From Antedon mediterranea (Eukaryota; Echinodermata; Crinoidea; Comatulida; Antedonidae), in the NCBI RefSeq assembly GCF_964355755.1, contig NC_092670.1:6845001-6909000 (forward strand): a stretch of 64,000 bases of DNA, given 5' to 3'. Position numbers and translations under genes: made by a program. The notes beneath the pieces are model-generated. The model was not told the origin of the DNA and made no database searches. It saw only the letters and a list, made by a program, of their open reading frames with translations. How positions within the stretch are numbered: the stretch's first letter is position 1; the number at the start of each line of letters is the position of its first letter. Of this stretch, positions 33,973 through 44,558 are shown one piece after another.

Positions 33973-35901
33973 TTACTGATACTTTAGTAGAAACTTTCTC
34001 CTATGTCTACATGCACTGACTAATTCGTTCCTATGGTTAAGTGAGCTGGTTTCAGGCTTGCATATAATATAATACTTCTCTTGTAAGCATAGATTACACC
34101 GTTTGTTAACATTGGAATATGGTTTACACTTCTTTATTATTCGCCATTTAATGTTATACTTTATGTTATCATCTTTTAGCTTCCAGATGTACTGGCTAAG
34201 CGTTGTGCTGTTTTTGTATTTAACATTACGGAATGAACTATTGTGTGCGTTATATCTGCATTTAAATGTGTTTTCGGTTAGTCCGACATATGTTTCAACT
34301 TTATCATCATCATTTGTTGTTACTGTAGCCTGATAAACAACACCACTGGTTAGGCATTTCCCATCTAATGGGCATTCATTTCGACAGTTGCATTGCTTGA
34401 TGTTATCACAGGGCATATCATTACGTAATACATTTTTGTTGTGGGCCGATATTACAGACCCTATATTAGGCATACAACTATAGCTGATTTTAATGGTGTT
34501 TCTATTAAATATTTTTCTTAGCTCATGGTTATGTGGAAAACATTCATCTACAGTCTTTAAGAACTCGTGCCCTATTTTGGTTTTCACGTTGGCACTGTAA
34601 GGCGGGTTGAACCAGATGATATTTCTTTTCCTTGTCTTCTTCACATTATTTTGTGCGCTGGTATTGGTCGGGTTGTACTTCAGATTGTGGTCGTATCCAC
34701 TTTCATACAAGGCTTCTTGGTACGGTTTCTTTGATTCATTGAAAACAGTTTCATTCGAAGAAATGTTTGATAATCTTTTGTTTATGCCTTCAGGGATGTT
34801 CTTAATTATTGATGCTGGATGATTACTTTTGCAATGAACATAGCGTGGTTTGTTGTTTTCCTTTAAATAAGGCTTATAGCTTCCATCGTTGAGATTAAGC
34901 GTTACATCTAGGTAGTTTATAATTTTCTTATTCGCTTTGATCGTTATCTTTAGATTATGTTCTTTGAATGTGCTGCAGAGATCTTTTTTTATTTTTTCAA
35001 TAACATGAGGAGTTTCATTAAATGCCGCGAGTCCGTCATCCCTGTACAATCCTATGTTATTACCGTACTTGGGCTCCAGTTTGGCTAGCAGAAACAGACC
35101 AATTAACTCGCATGTTTCAGCACCGTCGTAGCTACCCATAGTAACATCGAATGTAGTGTTCCTTTTGCACCAAGCTGTCTCGTCGTTGAATAGTAGTGTA
35201 TTCTTGGCTTTGATTACTATTTCCCTTTCTTCCTCTGTAATATCGGTGAATTTTTTAGCAAAGTTGAGGGCTTCATTGAGAAGGTCCAAAGTTATCGAAG
35301 GATAAAATTCTGTTACATCAAAGCATATGAACAGATGATTTTCCTTATCCCGGATGCCTTTAAACCATTCTATCATGTCGTTAGTATTCCTCCACTGGTT
35401 AAGCTTGGTCTTACGTGCGATATGTTTGTTAACTCTTTCTAGGATGTGTTTACTTATCTTTCCTATCTCTGATTTTGAGGGGTTAATTAGTCTGCAAGTC
35501 GGCTTGTTTACAAAATTTTCCTTATGATTTTTCAGGGTTATAAAGGCATTACGTCTTCCAGTTGTTTCTATCCTGTCATCTAGCTGTAGTTCTTTGGCTA
35601 TCTTAATTTCGTCTTTGGTTATACTATTTACAGAATCCGCCGGTGCTTTTTTGTATGTTTTTGTTATATTCTTTTGCAATAAGTCGTTATAATCATTCGC
35701 GTCCATGCGGTAGAAGTTATTTGATTTGTCTGCCGGTATAATTAGTTTGCTGTCCTGCTTTATCTTTTTCGCGTCTCTCTCTAGGTTTTTCTGAAACGGG
35801 CATTTATTATCTTCAAACTTGATATTCTGTACTAAATTAAGCATACTATTGTTCACATAAACAGTTTGCCTTAAGAATTCATTATAGCTTTTTGTATTCA
35901 C
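33973..35901 (-). CDS. Penelope-like reverse transcriptase with GIY-YIG endonuclease
   Basis: 642 residues, uninterrupted. RT region: ITLKNHKENF and PTCRLINPSKSEIGKISK (fingers), LFICFDVTEFYPSI (motif A, catalytic Asp), MGSYDGAETCELIGLFLL (motif B), GLYRDDGLAAF (motif C, catalytic Asp pair), then INYLDVTLNL and the PLE-typical SNHPASIIKNIP...RLS...SGY block. A Cys-rich linker (CDNIKQCNCRNECPLDGKC) precedes a GIY-YIG nuclease: VVYQATV, ETYVGLTENTFKCRYNAH, W-x-I-I-K-K-C and a final E in LQEKYYI. The first strand reads VVY, and YVG stands for YIG. It would copy element RNA at a nicked chromosomal end. The N-terminus is shorter than in many PLEs, so a longer upstream start could have been lost. 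Confidence 0.88.
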   Translation of the reverse strand: MNTKSYNEFLRQTVYVNNSMLNLVQNIKFEDNKCPFQKNLERDAKKIKQDSKLIIPADKSNNFYRMDANDYNDLLQKNITKTYKKAPADSVNSITKDEIKIAKELQLDDRIETTGRRNAFITLKNHKENFVNKPTCRLINPSKSEIGKISKHILERVNKHIARKTKLNQWRNTNDMIEWFKGIRDKENHLFICFDVTEFYPSITLDLLNEALNFAKKFTDITEEEREIVIKAKNTLLFNDETAWCKRNTTFDVTMGSYDGAETCELIGLFLLAKLEPKYGNNIGLYRDDGLAAFNETPHVIEKIKKDLCSTFKEHNLKITIKANKKIINYLDVTLNLNDGSYKPYLKENNKPRYVHCKSNHPASIIKNIPEGINKRLSNISSNETVFNESKKPYQEALYESGYDHNLKYNPTNTSAQNNVKKTRKRNIIWFNPPYSANVKTKIGHEFLKTVDECFPHNHELRKIFNRNTIKISYSCMPNIGSVISAHNKNVLRNDMPCDNIKQCNCRNECPLDGKCLTSGVVYQATVTTNDDDKVETYVGLTENTFKCRYNAHNSSFRNVKYKNSTTLSQYIWKLKDDNIKYNIKWRIIKKCKPYSNVNKRCNLCLQEKYYIICKPETSSLNHRNELVSACRHRRKFLLKYQ

Positions 35902-35924
35902 TTGTGACTATCATTCAGAGCCAA

Positions 35925-35968
35925 GCACCTGAAGATTGAGTTCATACTCATGAAACAGCCTGTAGTGC
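35925..35968 (+). ncRNA. Hammerhead ribozyme motif, PLE right arm
   Basis: Inverted partner of the motif at 33776-33819, with the same core and helices: GCAC, CTGAAGA, TGAGT/ACTCA, GAAA, stem III, A, GTGC. It lies upstream of the ORF start and is antisense to the ORF, so only a + strand transcript would contain it in active orientation. Confidence 0.6.
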
Positions 35969-36077
35969 AATAAAATGTTCAGTTGGTAATTTACTAGCGT
36001 CTTTCATTTATTTATATTTGGCTCTACATTTTGTATCGAGCACTTTCGCTTTCATGGTCTGCGTTAAATTCACCACG

Positions 36078-36136
<59 letters not shown>

Positions 36137-36140
<4 letters not shown>

Positions 36141-36847
36141 ATCCAAAGGCAAATTACTGAAAAAATGACAATGCTGTGGGTATCAGTGGCTGGATCTCAA
36201 TGGAGATACAAAAATAAAAAGCGAAAAGCTAAATCAAAACGATAAAGTAAACAGCCAGAAAAGTTAGCAGAGCTTTCGGGCAACACTAGCTCTTCATCAG
36301 TGCAAGTGAAGGAATTTGGATAACGTCATAGTATAAAGCTGGCAAGTGCTGCCTGGGTGGACAGGAATAAAAGAAATATAACAAAGGAAGCCAGGGTGGA
36401 GTCTGAATAAGAGTAGAAAACAAAGAAGGTAGCTTGGTAGAGATATAAACAATTTTGGAATGAGACTAAAAAACAGCTTAAATGGTGGTTAATATTGAAA
36501 CTTAAATTTTGGTAGTAAATGGAATAATGTTACCGATCTGGGAGTATGTTCCTAATGTTAAGTCCAAAAGGTTTTAAGGTTTTGTGGTTTTAAGTAGTAA
36601 TTCCCAGTGGTTTTCTTTGTCTTTGCGAGTTTTGTCGCTCCATTTGACATCGTGGTCTATTGCAATAACTCTGAAATTTGCAATCGACCAGCTGAATTAA
36701 AATGTACGGCTACAGGTTGATCAAGCTTTAATGTTTTGATAGCTGATCTATGTTGTATATATTTCTTGTCAAATGTGATCTAGTTTTACCTTTCAAAGGA
36801 GAAATAGGCAGGATGTACAATAATTTAAAACTCAGTAAATTAGCATT
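36137..36847 (-). mobile_element. Degraded PLE 3' fragment (unit B)
   Basis: Near-identical duplicate of 16592-17300: broken GIY-YIG C-terminus on the - strand and a hammerhead-like tail. Follows directly after the TA run that the intact PLE interrupted. Confidence 0.6.
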
Positions 36848-37481
36848 AAAAAGGTAATATAGTAGATCCCCTATTAAAAGACGCTAAAGACAAATTGTGC
36901 TGTGTCAATATGAATCTAGGGTGCGCATCAGAATGTGAAAACGTGCATGAGAAGGACATACACGTTGAACTCTGCCTGTCAATCTGTCGGCAGTTTATAA
37001 ATAATAATGATAAATGAATTGGTAAATCATAGAATTATTAAGATGTGAAGTATAGTAAAACTACAGCTAATTAGGGACTTGAAATCAACACAAAAAGTGC
37101 ACATGGTAATCGAAAACACTTTTGATTCAGAGGGCGAGCGTTGAGCAAATGAAACATTATTTTCGCAGGCCGGCATGGTTTATATATCCGGCCATGGCGG
37201 TACACAATAGATAAGGTTGCAAGGTTAATACGTGACGTAACAACAACAACAACAATTCTGGAAAGTGATATCCTACCGTGTGTGGCCCATCATGGTAAAT
37301 CAGTGTGCCAAATGTGAGCACGTACCATTCAGAGGTTTCGGATGAAATGCATACGTGAAAAATTTAGTAGCATTAATATATAGAGAATTTAGTTTCTTTG
37401 TACTACATACATACTTTCTGTTTTTGTCTTATTTTCTTTTTAGAGAAGCCTAATATACTTTAAAATGTGTTTTTATATTAG

Positions 37482-37766
37482 ATAATGAACGCCCAGTTAT
37501 TGACTGCCCAACAAATGTTACTTCAAACAATTACAACCAAACAAGGTTTGGTTTAATAGTTATTAGCAAGGATGAAGGAAATTCACTTGCCACGGTGACC
37601 TGGAACCCTCCTGTGACAAGTGACAATAGCAATGGAATAGTGACTGTAGTGTCATCACCTTATGAATCAGGTGACATAATACCAAGTGGTGTTCACACAA
37701 TCACCTTTACAGCAACTGACCCTACTGGAAATAGTGACAACTGTGATTTAAGTTTCCGGGTCCAAG
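37482..37766 (+). CDS. HYR domain exon 4' (unit B)
   Basis: A 95-codon phase-1 exon, duplicate of 17935-18219, with the same acceptor (TATATTAG|ATAATG) and donor (CAAG|GTACAA). I saw no coding difference. The intron just upstream has T for G at one base (TGTGTTTTTATATTAG against TGTGTTGTTATATTAG), which slightly improves the pyrimidine tract. Confidence 0.85.
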
Positions 37767-37792
37767 GTACAAGGTTTTCAAGAATTTAGTAA

Positions 37793-37794
37793 AT

Positions 37795-37832
<38 letters not shown>

Positions 37833-38030
37833 TTCAACATTTATTAGTTTCTATCATTGGTAAAGCAATACAATAAAAAGAGTGGTAATTTATAATGAGA
37901 CAATACAAAAATACCATTAATAGAGGATCTTGCAAGAAGAGATTTCTTGTCACGCAAGACCCATATACAAAAATAAAAAAATAAATTTGTATATAATTAT
38001 ATATAAAATAAAAAGTCATGACAAAGTTTA
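37793..38030 (-). repeat. (AAT)n microsatellite with LINE-type 3' tail (unit B)
   Basis: Duplicate of 18243-18470 with a shorter AAT array (about 37797-37830). Confidence 0.5.
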
Positions 38031-38080
38031 AAGGTCTAGTGAGTACAATGATACTAAATGTTTTTTACTTTATTTTACAG

Positions 38081-38326
38081 GAGATTTCATGTTTGTGGCC
38101 AACGTTTTTCCTCCAGTAATGTATATGTCAAGTATAGGTTCCGGTAATGCCACATCTTTAACCTTTACTCCAGTAATTCAAAATGTTCAACTAACCAGAC
38201 CAGCGGCTATTGATTATGATGTCACCACCTCAGCGCTATACTGGTCTGACGTCTCCACGTCTTCAATTGAATATTATTCATTTGTCACAAAACAACACAA
38301 AGTTTTAGTTTCTTTTGAAACCGGAG
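38081..38326 (+). CDS. YWTD propeller exon 1' (unit B)
   Basis: An 82-codon phase-1 exon, duplicate of 18538-18783. It differs by M for L in FPPVMYMS and V for I in QNVQL; both are conservative. Acceptor and donor are unchanged. The next propeller exon (52092) is now 13.8 kb away because of the LTR element, compared with 2.5 kb in unit A. Confidence 0.84.
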
Positions 38327-38671
38327 GTAAGAACAAATAATTATTTTCTATCTAGTAGGATAATTCATTTATAGTGTGGATTCCTTAAAAAAATAGGATT
38401 TCTTACCCAGTTATTGTTGGTATTACCAACAATAATTGGTTAAACTTTAGTTATTAAGCTAGCTAAAATAACACAATCAACACATTTATGATTTTGGCCT
38501 ACTTGTGACCATCAGCAAATTTACAATTTTTATATGATACAGTCTGTTGATTTTGATCTTGTATTTTTGCTAAAATATTTCCCTAAACTACTCACTACAA
38601 CGCATAGGCCTGGACATCTTTGTGTACATCTTCTTTAGTTGTAATAATACAAAATACTCTAGTTCCATACT

Positions 38672-39655
38672 ACATTTATTGTACTAGAGAGTGCTCATGC
38701 TTTAGTAAGTTGAGACGATGATTATTGAAATTCTTTGCAATGATAAACATTTATAATAGGCATACACAATAAAGAATCTTTATTGATCAGATAGAAAATG
38801 TGTTTTTTAGTATAATCTCTGTATAATTAGTATTGAAATGCTTTGTAACGATGTACATTTTTTATAAACTAGAGGTGCGCCCTCTATGAAGTGTAGACGA
38901 TGGATCTCGGAATGTTAAATATTGACTCGGGTAAAAACCTCGGTTACCATATAATTATTGATGTTTGCTTTTCGTAAAAATAAACCTAATCTGCTTGTCA
39001 GTGTCTTTTTTAGACTAATTAAGATGAGGAATATGACATTTTAAAGTACTATGTTCATTGTTGTGTTGATTCGAGGGAGACGGTTGTTTGTTGTAATATG
39101 GTGACATTTTATAGTAAAATAAATTCCCTAGGTATGGATAAATATAACACCGTAATTAATATAATCAACAAGTGATAAATACAGTAAACAATTTTATCAA
39201 AATGCTTGGTAAATTGTAGATCAATACATTCTACTACAAATATGATGTGGCGTTTTTTAGAGGAATGTCTAGGTTGAATATGTTCCAAATAAAATTTTAT
39301 GGGAGAGGAGCGTTTATTCAAATAAATGCAGTAGACCTAATTGGTATAACCAATACATTATTTAGTTTAAATCTGGTAAAACGACCAAACACGACACATG
39401 ACATGGGCCAACGCGCACCCCGGATCTAACGGCGGTACACCTGTATTCGTTATTTTTTGCAGTATGTTTTCATTTTGCATAAACTTCACGCGTGGCCTGT
39501 GAAAAAAGATCAATATGTATGTCACCGCCAATGGCAAACTTTGGATGGGAGCAAAAACTCGGAAGTCGCAAAGTGATTACATCAACCCGGAACTCAGTTA
39601 TCGCGGACGGTTGAAAATCTACCGATGAAATCAGACGTTTTCTTTTAAAACCCTT
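38672..39655 (+). repeat. Unclassified dispersed repeat X, copy 3 (unit B)
   Basis: Duplicate of 19130-20100; keeps the 12 bases missing from unit A. Confidence 0.6.
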
Positions 39656-40010
39656 TATAATATCTTCCTAAGAGAGAACATATCGTAATAGTAAACATTA
39701 ATGTTATCAACTGTACGTTTCGCGGTACATATGAGATAGATAGGACAAGGTCAGACTGTATGGAGAAAATTTAGTGAAGGTACTGTGAACTCATAGAGAC
39801 TTTAAAAACGGGTTACGGTAAGCTACTGAAGTTACCTAGTTATAGCGAAAGCATGATCTTTGTTACGAATAACGTTCCCTCATTTTATGAATATTGGAGG
39901 AACTCCATACATAGTTTTAAGAACAGAATTCATGACACTTATAATATAGTTGATATACTTCCACAATCCAACTTGCATCAGCGTTTGTGCAAATTGATAT
40001 TTTAGGATAT

Positions 40011-40595
40011 TGTAATATAACGATATACTGTTATATTTAAGAAATCGACCTCTGTATCGGAATTTAAATAGGTTCACAAACTTGACCCAGAAAGTCCAGA
40101 GGAGAGTTTGTCCAGATGTTTTAATGACCATTTAGTTTATAATAGAATCCCTAAAGAAAACACTTAGCTTAATTTTGTGACTTTTCCCATCGTTAAACCA
40201 GGAGTGACTGACACTATTTAAGTACAGATTTGACAGTGTCATCCATCACAGAAATACCTTATTATACCGTTAATCACTCCCACTTAAACACCCCTGGATC
40301 AACTTAGGACCAATCGTAACCCTCTAATATTACGTAGTGACATTATGCAAATGAACTGAGCCAATATACCCCCAAGTTTCAGAAGGGCCCAGACACACCT
40401 CACAGCCACTTCTTCAGAAGCAGACCTACACACTTCACACCTCACTGACAGCATCATTGATTGTCCGTTCCTTATCTATACTTATAGTTGTATATTGTAC
40501 TGAAGTATTATACTGAATAAACAATATATGTGTTACGACAGTCAAGCGAGTTAGAGTCTTTCATTAGTACCTCAACAACGCAACATTATATTACA
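40011..40595 (+). repeat. 5' LTR
   Basis: 585 bases, starting TGTAATATAA and ending TTATATTACA, a perfect 10-base terminal inverted repeat. Contains a polyadenylation signal AATAAA at 40516-40521 and a possible TATA-like CTATTTAAGT near 40216. The start and end were fixed by comparison with the 3' LTR and the empty site in unit A. Confidence 0.93.
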
Positions 40596-40613
40596 TGGTG
40601 GAAGACCCAAATT
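40596..40613 (+). promoter_or_regulatory. Putative primer binding site
   Basis: TGGTGGAAGACCC starts directly after the LTR. TGG would pair with the CCA end of a tRNA. The tRNA species cannot be named without a tRNA set from the same genome. Confidence 0.55.
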
Positions 40614-40726
40614 TCATAAGGAACGGAGTGAGAAAACAAGAAATAAACACTTAACAAGACACGAAGACGAAGACGAAGACAAAAATAACCATATTTGTTT
40701 GAAAGGAGAGAAATTTACTTTGACTC

Positions 40727-40930
40727 AAAAGACAAGCTGAAATTATATTTGAATGAGATCGAGACAAGCAGAAATTTTATCAAATTATTACCATTGGATG
40801 AAGACAAAGAAGATAATCGAGGAAGACACAAAAGACAAGCTGAAATCATATTTGAATGAGATCGAGACAAGCAGAAATTTTATCAAATTATAACCATTGG
40901 ATAAAGACAAAGAAGATAATCGAGGAAGAC
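40727..40930 (+). repeat. 103-base tandem repeat in LTR-element leader
   Basis: Two near-identical units (40727-40829 and 40830-40930) starting AAAAGACAAGCTGAAAT and ending AATCGAGGAAGAC. Further down, 41033-41185 holds three looser 65-base repeats built around GAACATTGATGA and TTTAATTCGTTG. Such leaders sometimes hold packaging or regulatory signals; no function is claimed. Confidence 0.75.
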
Positions 40931-41317
40931 CCAAGAAGAATCAAAACAGAAGCAAGCGGACAAGAACTGTTTCGTTTGGACACTTTCAACTTCACGCCGT
41001 TTTTTTTCGATCGTTTTTAACATTTACTTTTTTTTGAACATTGATGAACACCTTTCGCATTTTTTTTTTAATTCGTTGTTTGAAAATTTGAACATTGATG
41101 AGCACCTTTAACATTTCTTTAATTCGTTGTTTGAACATTTAGACATTTTTGAACACTTTTTGCATTCCTTTAATTCATTTTTAATTGGATCCGAAGCATT
41201 TGGGGTAAGTCAAAACCATTTTGATTTTTGATTTGTAACCTTGATTGAAAAAGTGAGAGTTTACATATATATACACTAAATTGTTTTTGATATTTTGATT
41301 AATTAATATTATAAAGT

Positions 41318-42028
41318 ATGGTCGACGTTGTTGATAACGAAGTAATTTTAAATGAGCCCGTCAATCCTCACCCCGTGCCCCACCTAAGACAAACCGATTT
41401 CCTTCCCAAAAGATATGACGGTTCCATAACCGATCACGACCAATGTAGTGCACATTACTTATCGTTTACCGACTACCTTGAGGCCCACACTTTAGAAAAC
41501 CCTGTAAACAATGCCCAATTAATTAATGTAATAAGTATTTTTAAACGTAGCCTTCAGGGCCAAGCTAGACTCTGGATTGAGGGAAAGCAGTTCGATTCAC
41601 TGGAATCCTTAAAAACCCAATTCATCAACAGGTTTAGTAAAAACAAATCAATCTATGCGCACATAAGAGAATACGATTCAATTACATACACCACTGGCGA
41701 CAACGCCGAAAAGCACTTAACCAAAATCAAACAAGCCGCAGACAGAATTGGATACGCTGACCAGCAGATAAAGAATAAATTTATTTCGACCCTTCCACCA
41801 AAATGTAGAGCAGCTGTAGCCATGTCCACCCCAATCGATGCCACTATTGAAAATATCGTAAATAGCACACAAAATTACCTTGACCTTTCCGTAGATGATG
41901 CCACACGGGAAGTTTCATTCAATATCAATAAGGAAACAGATAGGCCTAATAGTCTCGAATCGCTCCAACATGAGATAAATTCTCTCAAGTTAGACATGGC
42001 CACAACAAAACGATCCCTTAATGATGAT
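41318..42028 (+). pseudogene. gag, N-terminal part (interrupted by LINE)
   Basis: The frame starts MVDVVDNEVIL and contains the gag fold signature: LPKRYDGSITDHDQ, then LQGQARLWIEGKQFDSLESL and FINRFSKNK, the W-x...F...L...F pattern of Ty3/gypsy capsid. It runs to codon GAT at 42028, where a LINE interrupts it. The frame continues by chance into LINE endonuclease sequence, giving an artificial 462-codon fusion ending at 42706. The matching gag C-terminus resumes at 44304, in the same frame once the LINE is left out. Confidence 0.8.
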
Positions 42029-44297
42029 GCTAATAATAACAATTTATATGAAATACTTACAAACGAATACGCTGAATATTTATATAAATATAATAATAAA
42101 AATCAAATATTCATTGTTGGAGACTTCAATGGTAGAACAGGAGATTTATTGGATTATGTCAACAACGATGTATGCCCAATAGATTGGGATAACGAATTAT
42201 ATATTGAAGATGATGAAGATAATGTAAAAATTAGAATTAATGAAGATAACGTCACGAATAATTATGGCATAGATCTTCTCAATTTTTGTAAAGAAACGAA
42301 TTTAAGAATTGCTAATGGTAGAATTAACCCAATGTATAGTAAAAGCTACACTTTCATAGGACAACAAGGCAAAAGCGTAGTCGATTATATATTGACAAAA
42401 GCTGATAACTTCAGGTACATAGAAGATTTGAAAGTAGAAAATAGAATAGAATCTGATCATATGCCAATTACGTTTCAATTAGGCCTACTAACTAAAGATA
42501 ATATAAAAATAAAAAAATTAGATATTGAAAATTGTCCTAATCCTAAACAAACTAAATTCAATTGGTCAGAAACATTATCAATAAAAGATTACAATTTTGG
42601 GCAGAAGATAATAACATTCTACATCAGGAACAAGCCGGTTTTAGAAAGGGGTTCAGAACATCGGATAATGTATTTATTCTTAACACAATCATTAATAAAT
42701 ACCTAGGAAAAAAACGTGGGAAAGTATATGTTGCTTTCATTGATTTTAAACGAGCCTTTGACTCCGTAGGACATCAATATCTTCACATAAAACTAAAAAA
42801 TTCATGAGTAAAAGGAAAAATGTTAAACGTTATTAATTCAATGTACAATAAGTTATCAGCACATGTTAAGGTCGACGGCAATATTAGTAATTCTTTCAAA
42901 TGTCTAATAGGTATACAACAGGGTTCGCCACTCTCGTCCTTTTTATTTAATGTTTTTATTAATGATTTGAGTGAAACATTAAATGAGGGAGGCGACGAGC
43001 ATAGAATCCAAATAGGAAATCTAAAAATTAATCATTTACTCTATGCAGATGACCTTATGTTATTTGGTGATACCGTTTATGGTCTACAATATTATTTAAA
43101 CAAGTTATCTACCTATTGTACAAGATGGGAAGTAACTGTCAATGTTAACAAGAGTAATATTATGGTGTTTAAGAATGGTGGTAATCTTAACAAATTTGAA
43201 AAATGGAATTACAATGGAAATACAGTTGACATTGTCAAATCCTTTAAATATTTAGGAGTTGTTTTCAACTCAAATGGTAATTGGAATAAAGCCAAAGAAT
43301 ACAATTGTCAACAAGCTAATAAGGCTTTGTTCACATTAAAAGGATTGACCCATAGACGTTTTGGTAACCTCCAAGTTAATATATGGAACCATATATTTGA
43401 TGTTAAGATTATGCCAATCTTACTTTATGGTAGCGAAATATGGGGTTTAAATGATATAACAGTATTAGAGAAAGTTCATCTAAGATTCTGTAAATACATT
43501 CTAGGAATAGGTAATTCTGCACCAAGTGTTGCAGTGAGAGGAGAATGTGGAAGATTCACTATCCAAATTCAAATTATCATTAATATAATTCGTTATTGGC
43601 TTAGAGTAATCCAAATGGATAATGACAAATTTATTAAACAATGTTATGATTTTCAATATAGAAAAGCTCAAAGAAATGAGCAATGTTGGGCCAATGACGT
43701 AAAACAAATACTATGAATAAATGGATTTGGTAACATATGGTACTCACAACAGGTTAATAATATATATACTTTTATTTCAAATTTTAAACAAAGGCTTACA
43801 GATATTGAACGACAGAAATTCTACGAAGATACTAGGATACACTCTAAACTCCAATATTACAAGCACGTTAAATATAAGTTTGGAATTGAAGAATATCTAA
43901 CGAAAGTAACAAATTACAAACATAGACAAATTATGACTAAGATACGACTAGGAATTTTAGAATTAGAAATTGAAAAAGGAAGATGGAATTGTATAAATAG
44001 AAATGAAAGATTATGCAAATTATGTGCTTTACAATCAATTGAAGATGAATATCATTTCACTTTAGTTTGTCCATTTTATTCAGATATTAGAACTAAATAT
44101 ATGTTTTCCTTTTATACAAACAACCCAACTAAATTAAAATATATTTATCTTATGTCTGCCACAAATACTGATCTTATTGTTAAACTTGGAAAATATTTTA
44201 TTTTTTTCATTTAAACGTAGAACAGAATTTTTAAACGCAAAGGCCATATATAATAAATGTTTCTTGGATCTCCAAGAAAGAATGAGAATGAGAATGA
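42029..44297 (+). mobile_element. LINE nested in gag (copy E)
   Basis: A 5'-truncated non-LTR element inserted in the LTR element. A target duplication GATGAT lies on both sides (42023-42028 and 44298-44303), and the 3' tail is a GAATGA tandem. Pieces: endonuclease C-half (GDFNGRTGD, SVVDYILT, SDHMPITF), an abrupt jump near 42560-42590 into RT (QAGFRKGFRTSDNVF, VAFIDFKRAFDSVGH; stop; IQQGSPLSSFLFNVFIND, LLYADDLMLFG), and a C-terminal Cys-His knuckle (CKLC...EDEYHF...C) at 43933-44214. The jump indicates an internal deletion of the RT fingers. Same family as 15319-15968. Confidence 0.85.
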
Positions 44298-44303
44298 GAT
44301 GAT

Positions 44304-44558
44304 ACTCGACGCTCACGTTCCCCCACCCGAAATTATATCCCAAGACGAAACCGAAGCCCAAGCCCATACAAACCCCGATTCCAGACCCCACCGACCCCAA
44401 GATATAGACAACCTCCCCCAACCTGTTATTACTGCGGGAAACCAGGCCATTAAGCAAGGCACTGCCGACAACAAAACCGCTCTTACGGAAACTATCCCCC
44501 GCCATACCCATACCAACAGTCAAACAATTACTACCCTAGCCACCAGCAGGATTTTTAA
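44304..44558 (+). pseudogene. gag, C-terminal part with zinc knuckle
   Basis: An Arg/Pro/Tyr-rich nucleocapsid in a frame with one CCHC knuckle: C-x2-C (CYYCGKPGH, 44424-44450) and the last Cys at 44463-44465. A TAA (44451-44453) falls inside the knuckle, directly after its His, so the protein would be cut there. Downstream it is rich in Tyr/Gln/Pro and ends at TAA 44556. The different frame at 44257-44583 is a shadow. Confidence 0.75.

Larger units (their letters stand above)
33731..36082 (-). mobile_element. Penelope-like element with intact ORF and inverted ends
   Basis: Present only in unit B, inserted in the (TA)n run that is unbroken in unit A. The ends are inverted repeats of about 175 bases (33731-33906 and 35838-36013). 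Outside the right arm a short unique tail (36014-36082) runs into the TA repeat. One 642-codon ORF lies between, on the - strand. Each inverted arm carries a hammerhead motif, and the right arm overlaps the 5' end of the ORF. An intact ORF and absence from unit A indicate a recent insertion. Confidence 0.85.

Noticed and set aside
44134-44523. 129-codon and 67-codon - strand frames rich in Gly/Val/Trp
   Set aside because: Shadow of the Arg/Pro-rich gag nucleocapsid on the opposite strand.
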